A DNA stretch of 13,377 bases, taken from contig WSZW01000150.1 in assembly GCA_013139905.1 (NCBI GenBank), forward strand, positions 1 through 13,377, read 5' to 3'. Under the pieces are notes generated by a model, which searched no databases, was not told the origin of the DNA, and saw only the letters and a list, made by a program, of their open reading frames with translations. Of this stretch, positions 7,401 through 13,377 are shown piece by piece. Origin of the DNA: an archaeon (GTDB lineage: Archaea > EX4484-52 > B79-G9). A program made the position numbers and the translations under genes. How positions within the stretch are numbered: the stretch's first letter is position 1; each line of letters starts with the position of its first letter.

Positions 7401-7678
7401 ACAACATACCCTCATACGAACTTAAAAAAGCAAGAGAAACAGGCGAAAACAACATTCTAGAATACATAACAAACAAAAAAATAGATATTGTAATAAACAT
7501 ACCTCACGCAACAGAACCAACAGAAGAGCGAGAAGACGGATATTTGATTAGACGTGCAACCGTTAATTACAACATACCCCTCCTGACCAATCTCGAACTA
7601 TTCATCGCATTAGTAACCGCAATAAAAAAAGAGCACGAAAGATCCTACGTTGTAGAGCTAAGCAAATTTAGTTCTTAA
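4424..7678 (+). CDS. carB: Carbamoyl-phosphate synthase large subunit
   Basis: CarB makes carbamoyl phosphate from bicarbonate, ammonia delivered by CarA and two ATP, for pyrimidine and/or arginine synthesis. The 1084 residues cover the full architecture. The first synthase half (about 26-425) has GSGAIKIGEAGEFDFSGSQA, NPNIATIQTDP, an ATP-grasp with SAFTLGGMGSGIA, CNMENLDPVGVHTGESIVVAPSQTL and EVNPRLSRSSALASKATGYP. An oligomerisation region follows (about 430-570). The second half (about 575-935) has GSGAYRIGSSVEFDW, NYNPETVSTDYD, VRPSYVLSGAAMN, EHIENAGVHSGDAT and ECNLRASRSMPFVSKVIG. The C-terminal MGS-like allosteric domain is about 945-1084. The wording of these motifs matches eukaryotic CAD-type enzymes more than the usual bacterial CarB. 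The first 24 residues are half Asn and form an extra tail. It starts at ATG 4424 (or 4427) and overlaps carA by 11 nt, implying coupled translation. The stop is TAA. Confidence 0.98.
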   Translation: MMNNTNINTNNTQNPLNGNSNQNNKIKKVIVLGSGAIKIGEAGEFDFSGSQALKALKEEEIETILINPNIATIQTDPKMASKIYLLPLKADVVTQIIQKERPDAIHLNVGGQTAINCGLELEHRGILKKYNVQILGTSANTIKLTEDRDLFKNAMTNIGVSVCKSIAVTSVTDAETAAEKIRYPVIIRSAFTLGGMGSGIAANNSELKKIAGIGLDASKIGQIIVEESVAGWKELEYEVMRDKYDNCIIICNMENLDPVGVHTGESIVVAPSQTLNNQEYQMLRDISLKAIRHLRIVGECNIQFALHPNSLEYRVIEVNPRLSRSSALASKATGYPIASIATKLCLGANLSELKNKVTGVTTACFEPALDYVVVKVPRWDLKKFKNVDKHIGTQMKSVGEVMAIGRKFEEALQKAVRMANENLSGVVGNNEETLQNIKDVLENPTDERLFYVASAIKNKMTTKEIFELSKIDPWFIEKIRNIINIENTIKHEPLNKNNLKTAKKYGFSDAQISKITNIKENEIRAYRIKNNIIPCVKKIDTLAAEWPATTNYLYLTYNGDFNDVKFSKNKDHIIVLGSGAYRIGSSVEFDWCSVHGVLGVKNNHKKTIMINYNPETVSTDYDIVDRLYFEDLNLETVLDICDYESPNGVIVSFGGQRPNNIALALNDAGINILGTHPTDIDRAENRAKFSALLDHLKIEQPAWCDATSILKAKTFANNVKYPVIVRPSYVLSGAAMNIINNDEELEQYVNEATTVSKEYPVVVSKFIANAREVEVDGVCDGKNVLIGAIAEHIENAGVHSGDATIVIPTQTISKTALKSIEDNTKKIVTNLNIKGPFNIQYLVLGDSVYVIECNLRASRSMPFVSKVIGLNLIDIATNVILGQNLLFTTTPKINHIGIKVPQFSFMRLYGADPVLGIEMASTGEVACIGKDFSETLINAMRAAEIEIPLRGGQIAISVPSEIRKKIINDIKILSDLGFTFFATKHTKEFLNENNIPSYELKKARETGENNILEYITNKKIDIVINIPHATEPTEEREDGYLIRRATVNYNIPLLTNLELFIALVTAIKKEHERSYVVELSKFSS

Positions 7679-7931
7679 ATAAACATATTCGCCAACAAGC
7701 TGGGCAATTGGTGGTAACGAATATTTCGCAATTATCATTTGGAGCAAAAATCCGACCGTAATTTCAATAAAATCAAAAGAAGTTGTAAAAATGTACAGCA
7801 ATCATTTCGACATGCTATGGAATGCATTATGAAAATACATCATAATGGCACACCATAATAAAACTTATTTAAGGATTCTCGTTTTATTTTACGTATAGTA
7901 CATAAATGTATTATAAAGGTGTATAATTTTG
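7679..7931. other. Intergenic region between carB and alaS
   Basis: About 250 bases without a credible ORF. Just after the carB stop is an imperfect hairpin (7684-7723). The right part carries the alaS promoter: TTATTTAA at 7865-7872 is a plausible TATA box with transcription start near 7895, leaving a leader of about 36 bases. An AAGGTG Shine-Dalgarno-like site is at 7916-7921. A second TATA-like TTATAAAG (7911-7918) is too close to the ATG to serve a leaderless start. A TTTTATTTT tract at 7882-7890 is the only T-rich stretch that could end the carB transcript. Confidence 0.5.
7684..7723 (+). other. Imperfect stem-loop downstream of carB
   Basis: ATATTCG (7684-7690) pairs perfectly with CGAATAT (7717-7723). 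Inside it, CCAA (7691-7694) pairs with TTGG (7707-7710), leaving a 6-base one-sided bulge and a 12-base loop. It begins 6 bases after the carB stop and has no following T-run, so it is not a standard terminator. It may be a 3'-UTR structure or chance. Confidence 0.35.
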
Positions 7932-10526
7932 ATGCTCACAAAACCAACATTAAAAAAAGAATTTGCAAAAGACTGGAAAAAACACTATCAAGTAGAATTA
8001 TTCAAAAACGAAGGATTCATCAGAAAAACCTGCCAGTCATGCAACAAAAACTTCTGGACACTCGATGAAAACAGAACTACTTGTGCCGACCCCCCGTGCC
8101 AAAATTATGATTTTATAAATAATACCGTAACAAAAAAGAAATTCGACTACATCGAAATGTGGAATGTTTTCGAAAAATTCTTCAAAAAAGAAGGACACAC
8201 ATCAATTCCAAGATACCCTGTAGTTGATCGTTGGAGACCGGATTTATTTTTCACAATGGCATCCATACAGGATTTCCAGCGTTTAGAAAACGGCAACATG
8301 AGTTTCGAATACCCTGCAAATCCGCTCGTAGTTCCACAAACATGCCTTCGTTTTAATGACATACCAAACGTTGGCGTAACCGGCAGACACCTAACATCAT
8401 TTGTAATGGCAGGACAACACGCATTTGGAAGCCCAAAAACCGGATATTTCAAAGACGAATGCATCAATCTTAATTTCAAATTCTTAACAAAAGAAATGGG
8501 AATCCCAAAAGAACAACTAGTATATTCCGAAGACGTTTGGGCAATGAATGATTTTTCCGCATTCGGGCCATCAATGGAAACATTCTCAATGGGGTTAGAA
8601 CTGGTAAATTCAGTATTCATGCAATTCCAATCCCCGGACGGAATAAACCGAAAAGAACTAGACTTAAAAGTAATTGATGTCGGTTGGGGTTTAGAGCGCC
8701 TCGTTTGGTTTTCAAACGGAACACCCGCATCATATGATTCACTTTACGGTCCCGTAACCAAAAAAATGAAAGCATTATCAAACATACAAATAGACCAAAA
8801 AGCATTTGACAAATACTCAAGTATTGCCGGAAACCTAAATCTAGACGAAGTAGACGACATGGAAAAAGCAAGACGCGATGCAGCAAAACATGTAGGATTA
8901 ACAGTAAAAGAAATGAATAATATGGTAGAACCGATGCAAGCACTATACGCTGTTGCAGACCACACACGAACACTTTTATTCGCAATTGCAGATGGCGGAA
9001 TTCCGTCAAACGTTGGTGGCGGATACAACTTAAGAATACTTACTAGACGCGCACTTAATTTCATAAACAAATATAATTTCGACTTTAAAATGGAAGACAT
9101 CGCTAAATGGCACGCAAATTACCTAAAACCAATGTTTCCGGAACTAAAAGAAAACATCAAAAACGTTCAAAAAATAATCTCAATAGAAACACAAAAATAT
9201 CTAGAGACTCAAAAACGCTCAAAAAAACTAATAAAATCATTCATAATAAAAACAGACAAATTTAGCGAAGAAAAACTTTCCGAATTTTACGAATCTCACG
9301 GAATAACCCCTGAACTAATAGAAAAAGTAGCAAAAGACGAAGGGAAAGAAGTCCACATCCCGGGAGATTTCTACGTAAGTCTTGCTGCAAAACACGAAAA
9401 AGAAGTAAAAACGAAAAAGAAAACCACATTTGACTTGAAAAACATACCTCAAACAATTAAACTATTCTACGAAACCGACAATTTAACATTTAATGCAAAA
9501 ATAATCGACATACAAAATTCATGGATAATACTAGACAAAACACAATTTTACGCCACTAGTGGCGGACAAGACCACGACACAGGAAATATCAACAACCAAG
9601 AAGTAATTGACGTAATCAAAGTAGACAACATCATATTACACAAAGTAAAAGACGCATCAAAATTAAAAATAAACCGAGAAGTAAAATGCAATGTAAATGA
9701 AACCAGACGAAAAACACTAACCCAAATGCACACAGGAACACACGTCGTAGGTGCTGCCGCAAGAACAATATTAGGAACACATATTTGGCAGGCAGGTGCC
9801 GCAAAAACAGTAGAAAAATCAAGACTGGATATAACGCATTATAACAACTTAACAGACGACGAAATCAAAAAAATAGAAGACTTGGCAAACAAAATAATTC
9901 AACAAAAAGTACCAATAGACATTAACGAAATTCCAAGAAATAAAGCAGAAAGTAAATACGGATTCATAATATATCAAGGCGGGGGCTCTCCGGGAAAACT
10001 CGTACGCATAATAAATATCAAAAATATCGATGTCCAAGCATGCGGCGGAACACACGTCAAAAACACATATGACATAGAGAACATCAAAATCATAGGTTCA
10101 AGAAAAATACAAGATGGCGTCATAAGATTAGAATTCGTAGCAGGAAATGTAGTTCAAAAAATAGAAAATAAAAAAGAAGAACTAATAGCACAAATATTAA
10201 ACGAATTAAATATTACAGACATAACCTCTGCCCCAACACAAGCACGCACAATATTCAAAAATTGGAAAGAACTCAAAAAAATATACGGACCATTACAATT
10301 TTTTATAAGACAAAAAAATAAAGACGGAATTTTAAACATAAAAGAAAAATTATCCGCATTTAAAGACATATCACCCATAAATGAAACAAAAACATACAAT
10401 AATGAATCCGCAATAAAAGAATTAGCATCAATTCTTAAAGTCCAGGAAGAACACATCCCAAAAACAATTAAGCGATTTAAAGAAGAAATTGAAAAATTCA
10501 AAGACGAAATAAAAAAAGCTAATTAA
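7932..10526 (+). CDS. alaS: Alanyl-tRNA synthetase, archaeal type, lacking the C-Ala domain
   Basis: Charges tRNA(Ala) with alanine and removes misattached serine or glycine. The archaeal N-terminal extension carries a Cys4 zinc motif (Cys34, Cys37, Cys51, Cys56; CADPPC). The class II catalytic core follows, with RYPVVDRWRPDLFFTMASIQDFQ, ANPLVVPQTCLRFNDIPNVG and TGRHLTSFVMAGQHAFG, then a tRNA-recognition region around GGGYNLRILTRRALNF. After a linker with FYATSGGQDHDTG comes the editing domain, with zinc ligands His600 and His604 (MHTGTH) and Cys704 and His708 (CGGTH). The protein ends at 864 residues with a coiled-coil helix (LKVQEEHIPKTIKRFKEEIE). Archaeal enzymes normally continue into the C-Ala domain, which is absent. 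I start it at ATG 7932, 10 bases after an AAGGTG site; an in-frame TTG lies directly before. It is a single-gene operon, converging on the next gene. Confidence 0.97.
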   Translation: MLTKPTLKKEFAKDWKKHYQVELFKNEGFIRKTCQSCNKNFWTLDENRTTCADPPCQNYDFINNTVTKKKFDYIEMWNVFEKFFKKEGHTSIPRYPVVDRWRPDLFFTMASIQDFQRLENGNMSFEYPANPLVVPQTCLRFNDIPNVGVTGRHLTSFVMAGQHAFGSPKTGYFKDECINLNFKFLTKEMGIPKEQLVYSEDVWAMNDFSAFGPSMETFSMGLELVNSVFMQFQSPDGINRKELDLKVIDVGWGLERLVWFSNGTPASYDSLYGPVTKKMKALSNIQIDQKAFDKYSSIAGNLNLDEVDDMEKARRDAAKHVGLTVKEMNNMVEPMQALYAVADHTRTLLFAIADGGIPSNVGGGYNLRILTRRALNFINKYNFDFKMEDIAKWHANYLKPMFPELKENIKNVQKIISIETQKYLETQKRSKKLIKSFIIKTDKFSEEKLSEFYESHGITPELIEKVAKDEGKEVHIPGDFYVSLAAKHEKEVKTKKKTTFDLKNIPQTIKLFYETDNLTFNAKIIDIQNSWIILDKTQFYATSGGQDHDTGNINNQEVIDVIKVDNIILHKVKDASKLKINREVKCNVNETRRKTLTQMHTGTHVVGAAARTILGTHIWQAGAAKTVEKSRLDITHYNNLTDDEIKKIEDLANKIIQQKVPIDINEIPRNKAESKYGFIIYQGGGSPGKLVRIINIKNIDVQACGGTHVKNTYDIENIKIIGSRKIQDGVIRLEFVAGNVVQKIENKKEELIAQILNELNITDITSAPTQARTIFKNWKELKKIYGPLQFFIRQKNKDGILNIKEKLSAFKDISPINETKTYNNESAIKELASILKVQEEHIPKTIKRFKEEIEKFKDEIKKAN

Positions 10527-10546
10527 AAAACATACAATTTTTAATT
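10521..10546. terminator. Bidirectional terminator palindrome between alaS and the 380-residue membrane protein gene
   Basis: AATTAAAAA (10521-10529) and TTTTTAATT (10538-10546) are perfect inverted repeats around an 8-base loop. The palindrome spans both convergent stop codons (TAA at 10524-10526 plus strand; TAA at 10543-10541 minus strand). Each strand presents a T5 tract just past its own gene, as expected for archaeal termination in both directions. Confidence 0.5.
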
Positions 10547-11683
10547 CATAGAACAAGTTCTATTTTGTACGTTACAAACATAATCCACAACAGGCTCTGA
10601 ATGTTTTACTATTTTTAATTCAAATACTTTATTAAATAAATTTACATTTGATGTCTTTAAAGTTAATTCATTAACATCTGTTTTTTGTATACCTTCAGTT
10701 ACCACACGCCCATCAATATATATAGACATATATTTTTCATCAATATCTTCATCATAATGAAATACTATTGTAATTTCTTTATCATCAAAAAATAATTCCG
10801 TTTTTGATAAAGAAATATAATCCGAAACCAGTTGTTTTAATTCATTTGAAGAACCATAGATATCAATGATATATTCATAACACCTACCCCGCAATATGTC
10901 TTTACTTATACTTGAACAAATATCTTTAGACATCGTAGAATTCTGTAATTCTAAATTAAGAGCAATCTCATATTTACACAAATCCACAGATTCTATTTTT
11001 TTAAGAGTATTACATAGTTCTATTGCTTGTGAAGGATTATTTAATCCTTCATCTAATGTAATTTTATACAGTTCCGCTTGTTTTTGAAAAAAATAAACAT
11101 CAATATTATGATTAATATTATTACAATATCCATCATCAAAACACAAGTATTTTGTTGAAAACACAAAAAAGAGTATTAATACTAAAAGAAAAAGAAATAT
11201 ATTTTTACGTTTTAAACTCTTCTTAATAGGTGTTTCTATTTCCACACGTTCAGGATAAAGTGCCATTTTTATTGTATCATCATCATAATTATTATTACGG
11301 AGTGTTTGTTCTATTTGTTCGTTAGTATTTCCATTTTCAAATTGTTTTTTTAACCAATCAGACAATTCAGAATTTATTTCAAATGAACTCGATATTTCAT
11401 GAAAAAAATACTTTTTTTTAAAAGATACAATAACACAGGTTATTAAATAAAAATATAGAGTTATTGTCAAAGCAATAATTATTCCAAACATAATAAATTT
11501 AAACAATTCCACAGACGAAAATAAATTAAATATTACCTGTGTTTCAAGACTTATAATAAATACAAGTGCATCTATGAGAAAAACCCAACCAAAAAATCGC
11601 GCCAAAACAGCAAAAATGAATATTAACAAAAAAAAGGTTTTTGTTTTTTCGCCCGTTGGCCAAAAAAATGATTTAAAATCCAT
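10541..11683 (-). CDS. Hypothetical membrane protein with a UBA-like helical segment and an extracytoplasmic Cys-rich domain
   Basis: No family is recognised. The 380 residues show a hydrophobic N-terminal stretch (about 16-46, one or two membrane helices), a clear membrane helix (about 61-88) and another (about 162-180). Between the last two, residues 105-142 (LSDWLKKQFENGNTNEQIEQ then TLRNNNYDDDTIKMAL) resemble a small three-helix UBA-like or helix-turn-helix element, probably cytoplasmic. The region after 180 is probably outside the cell. It holds two helical repeats with the same Cys spacing, Cys224-x11-Cys236 and Cys256-x11-Cys268, the second cysteine followed by KYEIAL or YEYIID. A beta-rich domain (about 296-365) follows, then a closing Cys370/Cys377 pair. 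The start ATG has a TATATATAA box 26 bases upstream (leaderless). Base composition is poorer in GC than the neighbouring housekeeping genes. Confidence 0.75.
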   Translation of the reverse strand: MDFKSFFWPTGEKTKTFFLLIFIFAVLARFFGWVFLIDALVFIISLETQVIFNLFSSVELFKFIMFGIIIALTITLYFYLITCVIVSFKKKYFFHEISSSFEINSELSDWLKKQFENGNTNEQIEQTLRNNNYDDDTIKMALYPERVEIETPIKKSLKRKNIFLFLLVLILFFVFSTKYLCFDDGYCNNINHNIDVYFFQKQAELYKITLDEGLNNPSQAIELCNTLKKIESVDLCKYEIALNLELQNSTMSKDICSSISKDILRGRCYEYIIDIYGSSNELKQLVSDYISLSKTELFFDDKEITIVFHYDEDIDEKYMSIYIDGRVVTEGIQKTDVNELTLKTSNVNLFNKVFELKIVKHSEPVVDYVCNVQNRTCSMN

Positions 11684-11704
11684 AAATATATATTTTCATA
11701 GAAG

Positions 11705-11713
11705 TATATATAA
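11705..11713 (-). promoter_or_regulatory. TATA box of the 380-residue membrane protein gene (leaderless)
   Basis: The alternating TATATATA tract is centred 26 bases before the ATG at 11683 on the minus strand. Confidence 0.6.
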
Positions 11714-11794
11714 TTTTAAATATAAAATATTGGATATTTTTAATTAATTATTTATATAAATAGTAAATAAATTACCAAATAACTTGAGTTAAAC

Positions 11795-11801
11795 ATATAA
11801 A
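11795..11801 (+). promoter_or_regulatory. TATA box of the coiled-coil protein gene (leaderless)
   Basis: ATATAAA is centred 26 bases before ATG 11824. There is no Shine-Dalgarno sequence between it and the start. Confidence 0.6.
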
Positions 11802-11823
11802 GCAAAGACGTCAATTTTACGAC

Positions 11824-12525
11824 ATGGTTGATTATAGTTACGTTCCAAATACACCGAATACAAAATCACGCAATAATGCTGGTAATTCTGAAAATAATAA
11901 AGATTATATTGGTGACTTTGTTCAAAATAACAAAAAAAACATAAAAATAATGGCTACAATTCTAATCGCAGTTTTCGCACTTTATTTTTTAGGTTCCGGA
12001 ATCACAGGAAATGTTTTATTATCAGACACAGACAGACAATTAGCATCTAGTGCTGATTTCCCACAATTATCTAAATTTGATGCAAACAAACAATATTTTT
12101 TATGTAATAATGATTTGACTGTAACCAACCAACAAAAACTAACAACTCAAACCCAATTAGACACAACAACAACAAATCTAAACACATGCAGAACTGAACA
12201 AACACAAATAACAAATGAACTTACATCAACAAAAACATCACTTTCAACACACACCACAAATCTAAACCTATGTACATCTGACAAAACACAAATTCAAAAT
12301 AATTTAGATTTAGCCGAAGTCGAACGAGACACATTCAAAGACGACCTCGATGAACTTCAAGAAGATTTTGATAAAATAACCGATCGTTACGCTGAAATAA
12401 AATGCTGTGAAGAAAACGATGATGGCGAAATAGAAAACGGATACAAAATCAGATCAAATGGATATACCGTAAGTTGTTATATATATGATTCTGATGATGA
12501 CGATATGTTAAAACTTAATTGTTAA
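11824..12525 (+). CDS. Hypothetical membrane-anchored coiled-coil protein with cysteines every 28 residues
   Basis: No family is recognised. The 233 residues have a polar, Asn-rich N-terminus (1-40), one membrane helix (about 42-64, IMATILIAVFALYFLGSGIT) and a long outside region. Residues about 95-192 are a Thr/Gln/Asn-rich coiled coil turning acidic from about 163. Within it Cys94, Cys122 and Cys150 are exactly 28 residues (four heptads) apart, and TTNLN precedes the latter two. A short globular tail follows with Cys194, Cys195, Cys218 and the terminal Cys233. The layout suggests a type II-like surface stalk whose aligned cysteines could cross-link parallel chains. A TATA box 26 bases upstream fixes the ATG and implies a leaderless mRNA. 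It is divergent from another predicted membrane protein, and the shared promoter region may mean joint regulation. Confidence 0.75.
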   Translation: MVDYSYVPNTPNTKSRNNAGNSENNKDYIGDFVQNNKKNIKIMATILIAVFALYFLGSGITGNVLLSDTDRQLASSADFPQLSKFDANKQYFLCNNDLTVTNQQKLTTQTQLDTTTTNLNTCRTEQTQITNELTSTKTSLSTHTTNLNLCTSDKTQIQNNLDLAEVERDTFKDDLDELQEDFDKITDRYAEIKCCEENDDGEIENGYKIRSNGYTVSCYIYDSDDDDMLKLNC

Positions 12526-12550
12526 TATTTAAACCCCCATCAAACAATTT

Positions 12551-12558
12551 ATTTATAC
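12551..12558 (+). promoter_or_regulatory. TATA box of the MCM-like gene (leaderless)
   Basis: ATTTATAC is centred about 25 bases before ATG 12579, the same geometry as the other leaderless genes here. Confidence 0.55.
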
Positions 12559-12578
12559 ACCAAAATCTAATTATATAT

Positions 12579-13377
12579 ATGAACTTAAAAAATATTATAT
12601 TTACATTACGACCATTATCAACCACGGAAAAAAACACAATTAAAAAAACAAAAAATTACATTTCTAATAAAAACACACAACAATTAAAATTACTTATCAA
12701 AAGAAAAATCTGCAAAATAAACATCAAACCAATGCCTTATTCTAAAACAATAACTTCTATTGAAAACTATCCCGTATGCATATCATCAGACCCAAAATAC
12801 AACGAAAAAATAACAAAAATAAACAACAATATTAAAGACCATCTTGATTCAAAAATACAGGAAGAATTTAAAATAGACGCATTTGAAAAAATAATTTCTC
12901 TAATAGCACCAAAAATTGTAGGTTTTAACACAATAAAAAAAGCAGTAGCACTTCAACTATTTTCGAGCAACCCGTATCACATATTATTACTCGGAGATCC
13001 TGGAACCGGAAAAACAGATATCTTGCGCGCAGCAGAAATATTATCACCAATCGCAGCATTTGGTCTTGGTTCAGGAACATCAAACACAGGACTTACAATA
13101 ACAGTTTTAGGCAAAGAAGTAAAGAAAGGCATACTTTCTCTGGCCGATGGTGGTCTAGCACTCATAGACGAACTAAACCTTATGAAAAAAGAAGACAGAG
13201 CAGGATTATATAATGCAATGGAAAAAGGTTTTGTAACTTACGATAAAGGCGGACATCACTACAAATTCCCTGCGAATTGTTCACTCCTATCATCCGCAAA
13301 CCCAAAAAAAGACAAAATAATAGGCCATGATATTTTTGGGATAAAAAAACAAATGCCATTCGACATCGCACTTATGT
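12579..13377 (+). CDS. MCM-like AAA+ ATPase, 5' part; runs off the window
   Basis: The frame is open from ATG 12579 to the window end (266 codons, no stop). MCM proteins are hexameric replicative helicases. Residues 101-130 (AFEKIISLIAPKIVGFNTIK then KAVALQLFSS) match the block leading into the MCM ATPase. Walker A GDPGTGKT is at 139-146 (MCM usually GDPGTAKS), followed by SGTSNTGLTITV. Walker B LALIDELNLM is at 193-202 (MCM usually CIDEFDKM), then EDRAGLYNAMEKG. Sensor 1 CSLLSSANPKKD is at 234-245, and QMPFDIALM sits where MCM reads LP-x-ALLSRFD. The order and spacing are MCM-like and not those of magnesium chelatase. Only about 100 residues, Lys/Asn-rich, precede the ATPase, so the usual ~250-residue OB/zinc N-terminal domain is missing. 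It is therefore probably a divergent MCM paralogue and not the main helicase. The arginine finger and C-terminus are outside the window. Confidence 0.85.
   Translation, partial: MNLKNIIFTLRPLSTTEKNTIKKTKNYISNKNTQQLKLLIKRKICKINIKPMPYSKTITSIENYPVCISSDPKYNEKITKINNNIKDHLDSKIQEEFKIDAFEKIISLIAPKIVGFNTIKKAVALQLFSSNPYHILLLGDPGTGKTDILRAAEILSPIAAFGLGSGTSNTGLTITVLGKEVKKGILSLADGGLALIDELNLMKKEDRAGLYNAMEKGFVTYDKGGHHYKFPANCSLLSSANPKKDKIIGHDIFGIKKQMPFDIALM

Larger units (their letters stand above)
11684..11823. other. Divergent leaderless promoter region
   Basis: Very AT-rich 140 bases between divergently transcribed surface-protein genes. The minus-strand TATA box is at 11705-11713, 26 bases from ATG 11683. 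The plus-strand TATA box ATATAAA is at 11795-11801, 26 bases from ATG 11824. Nothing else is recognised, although the AT-rich middle (11711-11775) could bind a chromatin protein or shared regulator. Confidence 0.6.

Noticed and set aside
10896..11087. 63-residue plus-strand ORF inside the membrane protein gene
   Set aside because: It lies wholly antisense to a longer credible gene, with no TATA box at the right distance and no recognisable features.
12977..13371. Minus-strand ORFs at the right edge
   Set aside because: The plus strand here encodes the Walker A, Walker B and sensor motifs of an MCM-like ATPase in one open frame, so the opposite frames are shadows.

Overview
The window comes from an AT-rich archaeal genome, most likely a small-genome DPANN-type lineage such as a Woesearchaeota or Pacearchaeota relative. 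That placement is inferred from protein style and gene architecture, not from a marker tree. The archaeal signals are: a tRNA gene with an intron flanked by a bulge-helix-bulge-like structure; TATA boxes centred about 23-27 bases ahead of start codons (leaderless mRNAs); an archaeal-type alanyl-tRNA synthetase with an N-terminal Cys4 zinc motif; a GatB of GatCAB type; and an MCM-family AAA+ ATPase.

Layout, left to right. At 1-107 (minus) lies most of a tRNA-Arg(TCG) gene whose 3' end is outside the window and whose D-loop carries a 49-nt intron. A 96-residue orphan ORF (210-500, plus) converges on gatB (538-1968, minus). Upstream of gatB on the same strand is a single-domain GH15/phosphorylase-kinase-like (alpha/alpha)6 protein (2051-3121, minus). 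Divergent from it is carA-carB (3283-7678, plus), glutamine-dependent carbamoyl-phosphate synthase. The two genes overlap by 11 nt, and carA is interrupted by one in-frame TAG while everything downstream of it, including the glutaminase triad, stays intact in the same frame. A 250-bp gap leads to alaS (7932-10526, plus), which ends where the C-Ala domain would normally begin. alaS converges on a 380-residue membrane protein (10541-11683, minus). Divergent from that is a 233-residue membrane-anchored coiled-coil protein with cysteines exactly 28 residues apart (11824-12525, plus). Last is the 5' part of an MCM-like ATPase without the usual N-terminal domain (12579 to the window edge, plus).

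Functionally the window is mostly translation (tRNA-Arg, GatB, AlaRS) and carbamoyl phosphate supply for pyrimidines or arginine (CarAB), with a replication-type ATPase and two cell-surface proteins on the right. No CRISPR array, insertion sequence, phage module or defence island is visible. The most unusual items are the D-loop tRNA intron, whose 3' splice strand can form either of two competing structures, and the amber codon inside an otherwise intact carA.
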